From: a virus
Length of the DNA: 64,000 bases
Virus record (IMG/VR): IMGVR_UViG_3300021139_001840
Coordinates: 1 to 64,000 of that record
Reading direction: 5' to 3' (one strand)
Notes under the pieces: model-generated
Databases searched by the model: none
The model's input: the letters and a program-made list of their open reading frames with translations, nothing else
Told to the model about the DNA's origin: nothing
Shown: positions 16,261-22,763 of the stretch, piece by piece
Layout of the letters: the number at the start of each line of letters is the position of its first letter
How positions within the stretch are numbered: position 1 is the stretch's first letter
Position numbers and translations under genes: made by a program

Positions 16261-17260
16261 ACTTAAAACAATTTTAATAGTTACAGACAATGTTACAAAT
16301 CAAATTAACGGAGTGGTCACAACTTTCAAAGCCTTGGAAGATTGCGCTAATGATGCTGGGTATAACATTGTTTATTGTGATCCCGGGCAGTTCCCTCATA
16401 TTGATTGTCCTGGTTACCCTGAAGTTAAACTTTCCTGGCCACACGGCATTTCTAAAAAGATTAAGGCGTTACAGCCGGATTATATTCACATTGCCACCGA
16501 AGGGCCAGTAGGATTCTTTGCTCGTTGGTGGTGTGAGCGTAATAGCATTCCATATAATACAAGTTATCATACAGATTTTCCTAAGTTTTTAAAAACAATG
16601 TATGGCATACCTAAATCTTGGACTTATTGGTATTTGCGTTGGTTTCATAAAAACAGTCATCGAGTATTAACTACAACCAAAAGTATTAAAAAAGATTTAG
16701 AACTACACGGATTTAAAAATTTAGTAGTATGGACTCGTGGGGTGGACAGAACTATATTTAATAGCACACATCGTGGAGAAACTGTAGCAGGCCGACCTAT
16801 ACTATTAAATGTTAGTCGTGTTAGTAAAGAAAAAGGCTTAGATGATTTTTGTCGTTTAGATTATCCTGGCGCAACTAAAATCATAGTAGGTGACGGTCCG
16901 TATCGACGAGAGTTAGAACAACGTTATCCCAAGGTTCATTTTGCTGGAGCCAAACGAGGAATACAATTGGCACATTATTATGCCCAAGCTGATGTATTTG
17001 TATTTCCAAGTCGTTCCGATACGTTTGGTGTAGTTAACATAGAAGCCATGGCTTGTGGAACTCCTGTCGCTGCTTATCCCGTTCCTGGTCCCATTGACAT
17101 TATCGAAGAAGGAATAACGGGTAGTTTAGATAATAATCTAGCATTGGCTATTGCTCGTTGTTTGCTACTCAATCGTTCTCAAGTAGAAGATGCCAGTTTG
17201 AAATGGACATGGGATAAATGCTGGCATATATTCCAAAAAAACCTTGTGTCTATTGTATAA
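16238..17260 (+). CDS. GT4-family glycosyltransferase, Agt-like
   Basis: 340 residues overlapping the upstream gene by 23 bases. The sequence matches bacterial GT4 lipid glycosyltransferases closely: ILIVTDNVTNQINGVVTTF, PGQFPHIDCPGYPEV, PDYIHIATEGPVGFFARWWC, YHTDFPKF, VWTRGVDRTIF, LLNVSRVSKEKG and the C-terminal SDTFGVVNIEAMACGTPVAA with the E-x7-E signature. Relatives sit beside PlcP in phosphate-starved Alphaproteobacteria (Agt), where they glycosylate diacylglycerol to replace phospholipids. A cytosolic-face membrane enzyme is expected. The lipid acceptor is inferred from context. Confidence 0.8.
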   Translation: MKTIQKNKLKTILIVTDNVTNQINGVVTTFKALEDCANDAGYNIVYCDPGQFPHIDCPGYPEVKLSWPHGISKKIKALQPDYIHIATEGPVGFFARWWCERNSIPYNTSYHTDFPKFLKTMYGIPKSWTYWYLRWFHKNSHRVLTTTKSIKKDLELHGFKNLVVWTRGVDRTIFNSTHRGETVAGRPILLNVSRVSKEKGLDDFCRLDYPGATKIIVGDGPYRRELEQRYPKVHFAGAKRGIQLAHYYAQADVFVFPSRSDTFGVVNIEAMACGTPVAAYPVPGPIDIIEEGITGSLDNNLALAIARCLLLNRSQVEDASLKWTWDKCWHIFQKNLVSIV

Positions 17261-17278
17261 AAATAAAATTACTTTTGG

Positions 17279-17307
17279 TTGATTCTTTATTACCAAACTG
17301 TTATAAT
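17279..17307 (+). promoter_or_regulatory. Sigma70-type promoter TTGATT-17-TATAAT, leaderless
   Basis: -35 at 17279-17284 and -10 at 17302-17307. ATG 17314 is seven bases after the -10, the predicted +1. Confidence 0.85.
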
Positions 17308-17313
17308 CACAGT

Positions 17314-17544
17314 ATGAAAAATAAAGAATTAGCACATTACGTCAAGTGGGTAGCAACCACAATTACCCTTTCGGGCGCAGTATTAGCTTCATTAAACATT
17401 TATCCCTATAGTGCCGTCACGCTAAACATTGGAGCGGGGTTATTCTTAATCTGGGCTATTTTGGTTAAAGATCGTGCTATGATCACAGTAAATCTTGGGT
17501 TATTACTAATATATTCAACGGGATTAGCTATTAAATCGTTGTAA
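17314..17544 (+). CDS. Small inner-membrane protein
   Basis: 76 residues from ATG 17314 (MKNKELAHYVKWVATT). About three hydrophobic segments (TTITLSGAVLASLNI, TLNIGAGLFLIWAILV, NLGLLLIYSTGLAI) indicate a polytopic membrane protein. The pattern is familiar from conserved small membrane proteins of T4-like phages. Starts exactly at the predicted transcription start, with no ribosome-binding site. Confidence 0.7.
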   Translation: MKNKELAHYVKWVATTITLSGAVLASLNIYPYSAVTLNIGAGLFLIWAILVKDRAMITVNLGLLLIYSTGLAIKSL

Positions 17545-17564
17545 AAATACAACATCTATTTTGG

Positions 17565-17593
17565 TTGACAAGTTATTCATTTGGAACTATACT
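17565..17593 (+). promoter_or_regulatory. Sigma70-type promoter TTGACA-17-TATACT
   Basis: -35 at 17565-17570 and -10 at 17588-17593. The leader is about 23 bases with TTAGGAG before ATG 17623. Confidence 0.85.
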
Positions 17594-17622
17594 GCATGTA
17601 TAGTAATTAATTAGGAGCAAAT

Positions 17623-17835
17623 ATGTTTGAAACTTGTGTAGATCAGTTAGTTAAAGTAACACTAACCAATGAACCCATTAAAACTGAATGGTTTAATGGT
17701 ACACTATTTGTTAGCACTATTAACGAAGCTCAAGCTCGTAGTGTGTTTCATAGATTGAGCCAAACTTTAGGATTGGGCAAGGTTCAAATAAGTCCAATTG
17801 GTGATACAGGCGAATATGCCTACGATTTTGTTTAA
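17623..17835 (+). CDS. Small hypothetical protein
   Basis: 70 residues with a TTAGGAG site. Reads as alternating strands and one helix (QARSVFHRLSQTLGLGKVQISPIGDTGEYAYDFV). First gene of a unit that continues with the LPD29-like protein. Function unknown. Confidence 0.65.
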   Translation: MFETCVDQLVKVTLTNEPIKTEWFNGTLFVSTINEAQARSVFHRLSQTLGLGKVQISPIGDTGEYAYDFV

Positions 17836-17850
17836 TTAAGGAGCGATAAC

Positions 17851-18237
17851 ATGGCTTATATTAATAAAAATGATGTGGCACAAATCCGTAATGAACTTAA
17901 AGCGGCATTCCCTAAATTTAAATTTGGGGTACGCAAAGACAACGGATTGGCAGTAGACGTGACCATCAAATCCGGTCCTACCAACTTTGACGCAATTTTT
18001 ACTCATGGTAAAGGGTATGCTCAGATTAATCAATATTGGTTAGGAAACTATGGTGACCATAGTGAGTTTTTAACCAAAGTATTAGATATTATCAAAACGG
18101 CTCCAAGTCGTGGCGAAGGATTCCACAAAGGTTCTGGCTGGTTTGATGAATCAGACGCAATGACTGACTACTTCCATACAGCATACTATATTCATTTGAA
18201 TATTGGTAGCTGGAGCAAACCATACGAGGTGAAGTAA
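17851..18237 (+). CDS. LPD29-domain-like phage protein
   Basis: 128 residues preceded by AAGGAGCG. The pattern AYINKNDVAQIRNELKAAFPKFKFGVRKDN-LAVDVTIKSGP, then WFDESDAMTDYFHTAYYIHLNIG, matches the large polyvalent protein-associated domain 29. This domain is widespread in phage and mobile-element proteins and its role is unknown. Confidence 0.65.
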   Translation: MAYINKNDVAQIRNELKAAFPKFKFGVRKDNGLAVDVTIKSGPTNFDAIFTHGKGYAQINQYWLGNYGDHSEFLTKVLDIIKTAPSRGEGFHKGSGWFDESDAMTDYFHTAYYIHLNIGSWSKPYEVK

Positions 18238-18416
18238 TGATTAATCCAATTCCACGCAGTGGGTTGTTTGTCACTCCAGATAGCTTTGAAGAGCTAATGA
18301 AAATGACTGAAGGATGTAGTGGCAGTGATCAAGAACGTAGATTAGTTTTTCTAGGAGCTATGATGGCACTTAATCTAGCACATAAATTGGTTGAAGAATC
18401 TAAAGAGGTAGCATAA
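18237..18416 (+). CDS. Small hypothetical protein
   Basis: 59 residues (MINPIPRSGLFVTPDSFEEL to ESKEVA), starting on the last base of the preceding stop. A helical C-terminal half (ERRLVFLGAMMALNLAHKLVEES). The stop-start overlaps on both sides suggest translational coupling. Function unknown. Confidence 0.6.
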   Translation: MINPIPRSGLFVTPDSFEELMKMTEGCSGSDQERRLVFLGAMMALNLAHKLVEESKEVA

Positions 18417-18565
18417 TGACACAAATTAAAACTCGCACAGACGCAGAATTAGATGCGTTTGAATACTTAAGATTTGAAATGGAGTATGAAGACTGGTGTA
18501 AAAAATATACTCCAAATTACATCATTGAAAATGAGGATGATGTTTTGGATAACCAAAATAACTAA
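18416..18565 (+). CDS. Small acidic hypothetical protein
   Basis: 49 residues (MTQIKTRTDAELDAFEYLRF to DVLDNQNN), starting on the last base of the preceding stop. Strongly acidic, rich in E, D and Y. Function unknown; last gene before a new promoter. Confidence 0.55.
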   Translation: MTQIKTRTDAELDAFEYLRFEMEYEDWCKKYTPNYIIENEDDVLDNQNN

Positions 18566-18570
18566 AGTGG

Positions 18571-18599
18571 TTGATTTCAAAAGCAAATTCAGCTATAAT
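18571..18599 (+). promoter_or_regulatory. Sigma70-type promoter TTGATT-17-TATAAT
   Basis: -35 at 18571-18576, -10 at 18594-18599. The leader to ATG 18663 is about 57 bases with GAAAGG. Confidence 0.8.
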
Positions 18600-18662
18600 A
18601 GTAGTGTAGTAAGTAGTATAGGCATCAAAATTAACTTAAATAGGCAACTAGAAAGGCATCAA

Positions 18663-18992
18663 ATGAAACAAGAACTTTTATTTACAGTAGCAGGTACTTC
18701 AAACCGTCAAGGCGAAGTTAAAGTACGTTTTGCCAATGACTTGGTAAGTCGTATTAAAGCATTACATCGTGCTGGTCACGCCGACATTAACTTGGTTGAA
18801 CTTCCAAAGCCAATGTCTAAACTTGAAGCGTTGCAATATCTTCAAGCACAAGGTATTACACAAGGTGACGCAGGTTATGCTGTGGCCGCTAAAGTGGCTG
18901 AGAAGACTAAAGTCGCCAAAAAAGGCGAAGTTAAAGTTAAAGCAACTGGTGTAAAAGCCACTGCTAAAACTGGTCAAGCTCAAGCGGTATAA
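18663..18992 (+). CDS. Conserved phage protein with basic C-terminal tail
   Basis: 109 residues from ATG 18663. The N-terminal domain FTVAGTSNRQGEVKVRFANDLVSRIKALHRAGHADINLVELPKPM is a pattern common in T4-like phage genomes. The last 35 residues are Lys/Ala repeats (VAKKGEVKVKATGVKATAK), similar to H1-like tails, so nucleic-acid contact is possible. Monocistronic between a promoter and a terminator, suggesting strong independent expression. Confidence 0.7.
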   Translation: MKQELLFTVAGTSNRQGEVKVRFANDLVSRIKALHRAGHADINLVELPKPMSKLEALQYLQAQGITQGDAGYAVAAKVAEKTKVAKKGEVKVKATGVKATAKTGQAQAV

Positions 18993-18996
18993 TCAT

Positions 18997-19020
18997 TTAG
19001 GGACTTTGGTCCCTAATTAT
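18997..19020 (+). terminator. Hairpin terminator after the KVRFANDLV gene
   Basis: Perfect 8-bp stem TTAGGGAC / GTCCCTAA with a TTTG loop, immediately after the stop codon. The following T tract is weak (TTATATTT). Confidence 0.7.
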
Positions 19021-19022
19021 AT

Positions 19023-19084
19023 TTAAACACATTGACCCGAACCAAGTTATTGGTAGCAAAGCGAAAGCTGGTTAATGTGTTTAA
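19023..19084 (+). other. Three-way-junction-like RNA leader
   Basis: An 11-bp outer stem pairs 19023-19033 (TTAAACACATT) with 19074-19084. It encloses ACCAA-GTTA-TTGGT (19041-19054) and a small AGC/GCT hairpin (19055-19069). It sits in the leader of the DUF805-like gene at 19109. A regulatory role is possible but untested. Confidence 0.45.
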
Positions 19085-19108
19085 TTATAAATTTTTAGAA
19101 AGAATAAC

Positions 19109-19468
19109 ATGAGTAAGCCAGTATTTTCAGATTTATTTAAATTTAGCGGTCGTCGTAATCGTCAATCTTATATTTTATTAAAATTGTTTTATTTTTTAAT
19201 ATTTTGGATTGCGGTGGCATTATCGACCACAATGATTATGACAGTGCCTGTACTTGGATTCATTCTTTGGATGGCCATAGGCATTGGTTTAATTGCCGCA
19301 GCAATTTCTGTTATAGCGGCAACAACACAACGTATTCGTGATTTTGGGCAAAGCGGGGTATGGGTATTGTTGTTGTTAATCCCATATGTTGGGTTAGCGT
19401 TTGCTCTTGCTCTTTGGTTCATCCCCAGTTCAAAAGGCGATAACAAATACGGATCAAGCTGTATTTAA
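19109..19468 (+). CDS. DUF805-family membrane protein
   Basis: 119 residues. The family pattern is present: FKFSGRRNRQSYI near the N-terminus, three to four transmembrane segments, TTQRIRDFGQSGVWVLLLLIPYVG, and the end SSKGDNKYGSS. DUF805 proteins are small inner-membrane proteins of unknown role, common in bacteria and unusual in phages, so acquisition from a host is likely. Preceded by a structured leader and followed by a strong hairpin. Confidence 0.8.
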   Translation: MSKPVFSDLFKFSGRRNRQSYILLKLFYFLIFWIAVALSTTMIMTVPVLGFILWMAIGIGLIAAAISVIAATTQRIRDFGQSGVWVLLLLIPYVGLAFALALWFIPSSKGDNKYGSSCI

Positions 19469-19495
19469 AATACAAAGGGCCGAGCCCTTTGTATT
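19469..19495 (+). terminator. Terminator-like hairpin after the DUF805 gene
   Basis: A 12-bp stem AATACAAAGGGC / GCCCTTTGTATT with a 3-base loop, followed by TTGTAT. Stable, but the T tract is poor, so partial read-through into the next small gene is likely. Confidence 0.6.
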
Positions 19496-19514
19496 TGTAT
19501 AGAAAGGCATTAGC

Positions 19515-19640
19515 ATGGAAAACATCATTGAAAAAGCAAAACAGTTTTTAGAAACTGATAAGGGTAAAGCGGTAGGCATCGCAGCCGCAATTATAACAGC
19601 CTTAATTGCTATAAAACTGTACAATAAAAATAAAAAATAA
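19515..19640 (+). CDS. 41-residue single-pass membrane protein
   Basis: MENIIEKAKQFLETDKGK followed by one transmembrane helix (AVGIAAAIITALIAIKLY) and a basic end NKNKK. Preceded by AGAAAGGC. A small tail-anchored membrane protein, possibly acting with the DUF805 protein upstream. Function unknown. Confidence 0.55.
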   Translation: MENIIEKAKQFLETDKGKAVGIAAAIITALIAIKLYNKNKK

Positions 19641-19732
19641 TTAGCATATTCACAGCGGTTAATTTATAGCCTTAAAAAGCAAATTTAACTGTTAGTTTTT
19701 TACAAATATTCATTAAGGGCATAATTAATATT

Positions 19733-19978
19733 ATGTCCCGCGAAGATGAAATAGAACAAGAAGTTAGAATATTAATCATGGAACTCATGATGGTGTTATA
19801 TAATCATAACATTACAGAAATTCATGTTGGTGCTCTCATGCGACTTATAGGAGTCGAGGATGATAAAGCCACAGAATCAGACGATGAGCGTATTCAAATA
19901 GATGAAAGATTCAGTAAATATATAAAGCAAATGGTCGACTTGACGTTAGACACAGATCATGATCAAACTTTACATTAA
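19733..19978 (+). CDS. Conserved small phage protein
   Basis: 81 residues. Helical N-terminus SREDEIEQEVRILIMELMMVLYNHNITEIHVGALMRLIGV, a pattern seen in T4-like phages of aquatic bacteria. No strong ribosome-binding site; a weak CATAAT lies eight bases upstream, so a leaderless start is possible. Ends overlapping the next ATG by one base. Function unknown. Confidence 0.6.
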   Translation: MSREDEIEQEVRILIMELMMVLYNHNITEIHVGALMRLIGVEDDKATESDDERIQIDERFSKYIKQMVDLTLDTDHDQTLH

Positions 19979-20220
19979 TGACACTTCCTATTTTTAAAAA
20001 CGGTGATGCGCTTTATACTATCATTTACAGACAAGAAGACGCTAGAAGTCGACTACTAAAATGGCTTAATTCTAGCCGTTCAATACAAGCCCGAGTAGAA
20101 GATAACAAGTTATATCTTTACGATTACAATAGCTTATCCGTTTTTATTTTAAATTGGTCCTTTGGTTGGGACAATTTATTAATTTGGGACTGTTACGCCA
20201 AAAGACACATTAACATCTAA
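19978..20220 (+). CDS. Hypothetical protein
   Basis: 80 residues, starting on the last base of the preceding stop. Aromatic-rich C-terminus (FILNWSFGWDNLLIWDCYAKRHINI), with ARSRLLKWLNSSRSIQARVE before it. No recognised domain. Confidence 0.55.
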   Translation: MTLPIFKNGDALYTIIYRQEDARSRLLKWLNSSRSIQARVEDNKLYLYDYNSLSVFILNWSFGWDNLLIWDCYAKRHINI

Positions 20221-20226
20221 GAAAAT

Positions 20227-20254
20227 TTGACTTATACATTAATTCATGTATAAT
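20227..20254 (+). promoter_or_regulatory. Sigma70-type promoter TTGACT-16-TATAAT
   Basis: -35 at 20227-20232 and -10 at 20249-20254. The leader contains AAAGGAAT before ATG 20293. Confidence 0.8.
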
Positions 20255-20292
20255 TAAGTATGTATTAAGACACCAATCATAAAGGAATAACA

Positions 20293-20481
20293 ATGTCAAC
20301 ACATGAACAACTATTAGCAGCAATTGAAACATACAAAGCCGAAAATGAAAAATTTACAGGCAAAGGCGTTAAAGCCGCCGCCGCTCGTGCTCGTAAAGCA
20401 CTACAAGAAATCAGCAAAGGTTGTAAGGCACGCCGTGCTGAAATTACTGAAGAAAAAAACTCATTAGCAGCCGCAAAATAA
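20293..20481 (+). CDS. Small basic H1-like phage protein
   Basis: 62 residues. KFTGKGVKAAAARARKALQEISKGCKARRAEI is a Lys/Arg/Ala-rich helix seen in conserved small phage proteins sometimes called histone-like. Its own promoter and ribosome-binding site suggest high expression. DNA binding is an inference from composition. Confidence 0.65.
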   Translation: MSTHEQLLAAIETYKAENEKFTGKGVKAAAARARKALQEISKGCKARRAEITEEKNSLAAAK

Positions 20482-20482
20482 T

Positions 20483-20653
20483 ATGACTCGCTACGAGTGG
20501 ATACAAGCTCTTGTTGAGGATCCAGAGCATCCAGGTGAATTATTACTGGACCTCGGCAATGAGTTGTGTGAATACCTTGATTGGAAAGAAGGTGACACAC
20601 TGGATTGGATTGATAATAAGGACGGTACATGGACGATACGAAAGAAGACTTAA
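20483..20653 (+). CDS. Small AbrB/SpoVT-like domain protein
   Basis: 56 residues (MTRYEWIQALVED to WTIRKKT). The second half, LDWKEGDTLDWIDNKDGTWTIRK, resembles the swapped-hairpin AbrB/MazE DNA-binding half-fold often seen in phages. It begins one base after the previous stop and its end overlaps the next gene by 25 bases. A transcription-regulator role is plausible, not shown. Confidence 0.55.
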   Translation: MTRYEWIQALVEDPEHPGELLLDLGNELCEYLDWKEGDTLDWIDNKDGTWTIRKKT

Positions 20654-21219
20654 ATTTAGATATAAAAGAACTGCTAGACAAACTTAGGACTGTTGACGTG
20701 AACAAAAGTGCTTCTTCATCAGCAGATGTATCCACAAATGATGCCTGTTATGATAGCAGTCCATACATTTATAATAATGCGTCTGATACTATTACCTTAA
20801 GTGGGAGTGAGTTAACTAATGGTGGGTCAACAATACTAAATCCCGGCGGGCTTACAGGATCATACGGGCAAGTTTATACCGCAAGCTCTGGTCTTGGTGG
20901 TACTTACAGTAATACCTCGCCCTGGGCAACCAGCACAGGCACTGCAAGTCCTTGGGTCACTAATACCACTCTAAAAGGCGGACAACTAGAACTCGAAGGC
21001 AAAGATGCCGATATTATTATAGATGGTAAAAGTTTGCTTGATACACTGGCAGCCTTAGAAGAACGATTAAACCTATTGGTTCCCAATCCTGAAATGGAAA
21101 AGGAATGGGACCAACTTAAACGGTTAGGTGACCGGTATCGTAAGTTAGAAAAAAAACTTAAAGAACAAAGTGACATGTGGAACAAACTAAAATCCATGCC
21201 ACCTCCAGAAATATATTAG
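20629..21219 (+). CDS. Conserved phage protein with coiled-coil C-terminus
   Basis: 196 residues from ATG 20629 (AAGGACGGT upstream). The first 60% is Ser/Thr/Gly-rich and low complexity. Then comes LKGGQLELEGKDADIIIDGKSLLDTLAALEERLNLLVPNPEMEKEWDQLKRLGDRYRKLEKKLKEQ, a block conserved in many phage proteins and likely a trimeric coiled coil. Possibly a virion or scaffold-associated protein. Confidence 0.65.
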   Translation: MDDTKEDLNLDIKELLDKLRTVDVNKSASSSADVSTNDACYDSSPYIYNNASDTITLSGSELTNGGSTILNPGGLTGSYGQVYTASSGLGGTYSNTSPWATSTGTASPWVTNTTLKGGQLELEGKDADIIIDGKSLLDTLAALEERLNLLVPNPEMEKEWDQLKRLGDRYRKLEKKLKEQSDMWNKLKSMPPPEIY

Positions 21220-21248
21220 TAGTTAATAGCAAAAAGACATCGAAATGA

Positions 21249-21277
21249 TTGCTTTTTTACAAGTTCTGTAATAAAAT
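21249..21277 (+). promoter_or_regulatory. Putative sigma70-type promoter TTGCTT-17-TAAAAT for a small RNA
   Basis: -35 at 21249-21254 and -10 at 21272-21277. The expected +1 is near 21284, at the head of a hairpin-rich non-coding stretch. A weak terminator-like T run overlaps the -35. Confidence 0.5.
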
Positions 21278-21283
21278 TAGTAA

Positions 21284-21517
21284 GTATTAATAGTAGCGAA
21301 CACCGGACGGGCTTGATGCCGGAATATAAATGTAAGTCACGCCCAGTTAATAAGGTTTGTCCAAGTCTTATTAACTGTTCGAAAGAGGACTTCGGAACTC
21401 CTCTTCGTTGACAACTTAGAATTGTTTACACTCACTACAATTTATCGGACACAAGTGTAAACCAGGAAGAAGTATGCCAAAGAAGGCCGAGGTCTCGTAT
21501 CTACACTTCTCCTTTTT
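21284..21517 (+). ncRNA. Candidate structured non-coding RNA
   Basis: This 365-base gap between genes has no convincing ORF but many strong stems. CCGG 21303-21306 pairs with 21319-21322, and GGGC 21309-21312 with GCCC 21341-21344, an H-type pseudoknot arrangement. A perfect 10-bp hairpin AGTTAATAAG / CTTATTAACT lies at 21345-21376. CGAAAGAGGA / TCCTCTTCG lies at 21380-21407, with one bulge. A perfect 9-bp stem GTTTACACT / AGTGTAAAC lies at 21424-21462. A final branched stem ends in TTTTT. It matches no RNA family I recognise. Confidence 0.55.
21465..21517 (+). terminator. Intrinsic terminator of the candidate ncRNA
   Basis: GGA(A)GAAGT at 21465-21473 pairs with ACTTCTCC at 21505-21512. It encloses small GCC/GGC and CGAG/CTCG hairpins and is followed directly by TTTTT. 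Confidence 0.6.
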
Positions 21518-21583
21518 AATTTGTCAATGTGCTCATCCTGAGCATCCGCCGAAACGGTCCGGTTGAACCGAAGGAGAACGACA

Positions 21584-22267
21584 ATGAAGAATATCTTATT
21601 ATCGTTATTAATAGCATTAGGCAGTACCGCAGTAGTAGCACAAGAATACCAAGTAGCAGATTTAAAAGCAGAAGTAACATTTAAAGATCACGTGATTAAC
21701 CAAGCCACAAGTTTTGTGGAATCAACAGTTAATATGATCGCAACACCATTCTTATCCGACAAGGATGTAGAATGTTTAGCTCGTAATATATTTTATGAAG
21801 CTGGCGGCGAACCTATAGAAGGCAAAGCAGCAGTTGGAATAGTTACACTTAACCGCACTCAAGATGACAGATATCCACAAACCGTATGCGGTGTAGTTAA
21901 ACAACGTACTGTATTATCAGTACCACATCGAGTAAAAGAAGTTAAAACTATTAAAACTGATTGGCTAAGCCCTCCAAAACAAGTTGTTGAAGTTAAAACA
22001 ACTTGGGTACAAAAAACCATTTATCAATTTAGTTGGGTTGGACAACGCAATATCAAAATTCGTGAAGACGATCCACGCTGGATAGAATCCCGAGCAGTAG
22101 CCGAAGAGTTAGCTCGTGGTGGATATGAAACGTGGCAAGAAAAATATGAAAATGCAAAAAATTTCCACGCGGTTTATGTACATCCGGGCTGGAAATTAAA
22201 GCGTATTGGCCGGGTAGGTAACCATATCTTCTACGAAGGCACAACTCCTATTCAGCGGGGCGGTTGA
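21584..22267 (+). CDS. SleB/Hydrolase_2-type cell-wall hydrolase, secreted
   Basis: 227 residues from ATG 21584, chosen by AAGGAG. A Sec signal peptide is present (MKNILLSLLIALGSTAVVAQ). The mature part has CLARNIFYEAGGEPIEGKAAVGIVTLNR with the likely catalytic Glu, YPQTVCGVVKQ, YQFSW, NAKNFHAVYVHPGW and GNHIFYEG, the order of the Hydrolase_2 family (spore-cortex lytic SleB type). A Lys/Val-rich insert of about 40 residues separates VVKQ from YQFSW. Predicted periplasmic peptidoglycan hydrolase, distinct from the GH19 endolysin at 40298. Confidence 0.85.
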   Translation: MKNILLSLLIALGSTAVVAQEYQVADLKAEVTFKDHVINQATSFVESTVNMIATPFLSDKDVECLARNIFYEAGGEPIEGKAAVGIVTLNRTQDDRYPQTVCGVVKQRTVLSVPHRVKEVKTIKTDWLSPPKQVVEVKTTWVQKTIYQFSWVGQRNIKIREDDPRWIESRAVAEELARGGYETWQEKYENAKNFHAVYVHPGWKLKRIGRVGNHIFYEGTTPIQRGG

Positions 22268-22292
22268 CAATAAATCCCAAGTTTGTTATAAT
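22264..22292 (+). promoter_or_regulatory. Consensus sigma70 promoter TTGACA-17-TATAAT, leaderless
   Basis: -35 at 22264-22269 and -10 at 22287-22292, overlapping the end of the hydrolase gene. The predicted +1 is the A of ATG 22299. Confidence 0.88.
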
Positions 22293-22298
22293 AGTAGT

Positions 22299-22325
22299 AT
22301 GAATAGCAAATTTGGATTGATTTGA
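22299..22325 (+). CDS. Possible 8-codon leader peptide (MNSKFGLI)
   Basis: ATG 22299 lies exactly seven bases after a consensus -10. The frame ends in TGA whose last base starts the next gene (TGATG). This geometry would allow leaderless translation of the minicistron and reinitiation at 22325. Too short to prove by sequence alone. Confidence 0.4.
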   Translation: MNSKFGLI

Positions 22326-22720
22326 TGACGATGCATTTGGAAGGGCCGTGGTTAAGCACTACAGGCAAACAAAAGACCAAACGTAAGTGGACAAGTTCTG
22401 AAGCTAAGAAGTTAGCTGAAAAACGACAAGCTGAGTGGGATCGCAAGTTAGTTGAGTTTGATAAACTTGCTCCCAAATTCAGCACTGGGCCTTACAATGC
22501 TCCCCGAAAAACTATGGCAGATTTCATGCCCAAAACTCCCCCGGGTCGTGAAACTCCTCGAGTTCAATCACAGGACACAGGATGGGTGGCTTGTGTAAAA
22601 GTTAAGGATAACGAATATACTGGTGATGCTGTAGTCGGAATAGCGCAAATGGCAAAATCTAATGCAGTCCCTGTATTTGACTCTGACCATATTGTAGAGA
22701 TCGCTAGGATGCGGCGATAA
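22325..22720 (+). CDS. Conserved phage protein (MTMHLEGPWLSTTGK family)
   Basis: 131 residues. The N-terminus TMHLEGPWLSTTGKQKTKRKWTSSEAKKLAE and the C-terminus YTGDAVVGIAQMAKSNAVPVFDSDHIVEIARMRR match a protein widespread in large phages, whose start is MTMxLEGPWL. This supports ATG 22325. The middle is basic and helical. Function unknown. It is read from a leaderless promoter through an 8-codon upstream frame. Confidence 0.75.
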   Translation: MTMHLEGPWLSTTGKQKTKRKWTSSEAKKLAEKRQAEWDRKLVEFDKLAPKFSTGPYNAPRKTMADFMPKTPPGRETPRVQSQDTGWVACVKVKDNEYTGDAVVGIAQMAKSNAVPVFDSDHIVEIARMRR

Positions 22721-22748
22721 TATTTACACAGGTAATAAGATGATAGGG

Positions 22749-22755
22749 ATAAATA
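22749..22755 (+). promoter_or_regulatory. T4-type late promoter ATAAATA
   Basis: Ends nine bases before ATG 22764 of the GIY-YIG gene, giving a leader of about 3 bases. Confidence 0.5.
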
Positions 22756-22763
22756 AAGTTACT

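Noticed and set aside
21284-21517. tRNA, tmRNA or group I intron in the structured gap
   Set aside because: No cloverleaf with TTCRANNC, no tmRNA tag frame or tRNA-like end, and no group I core sequence. The flanking genes are complete and unrelated.
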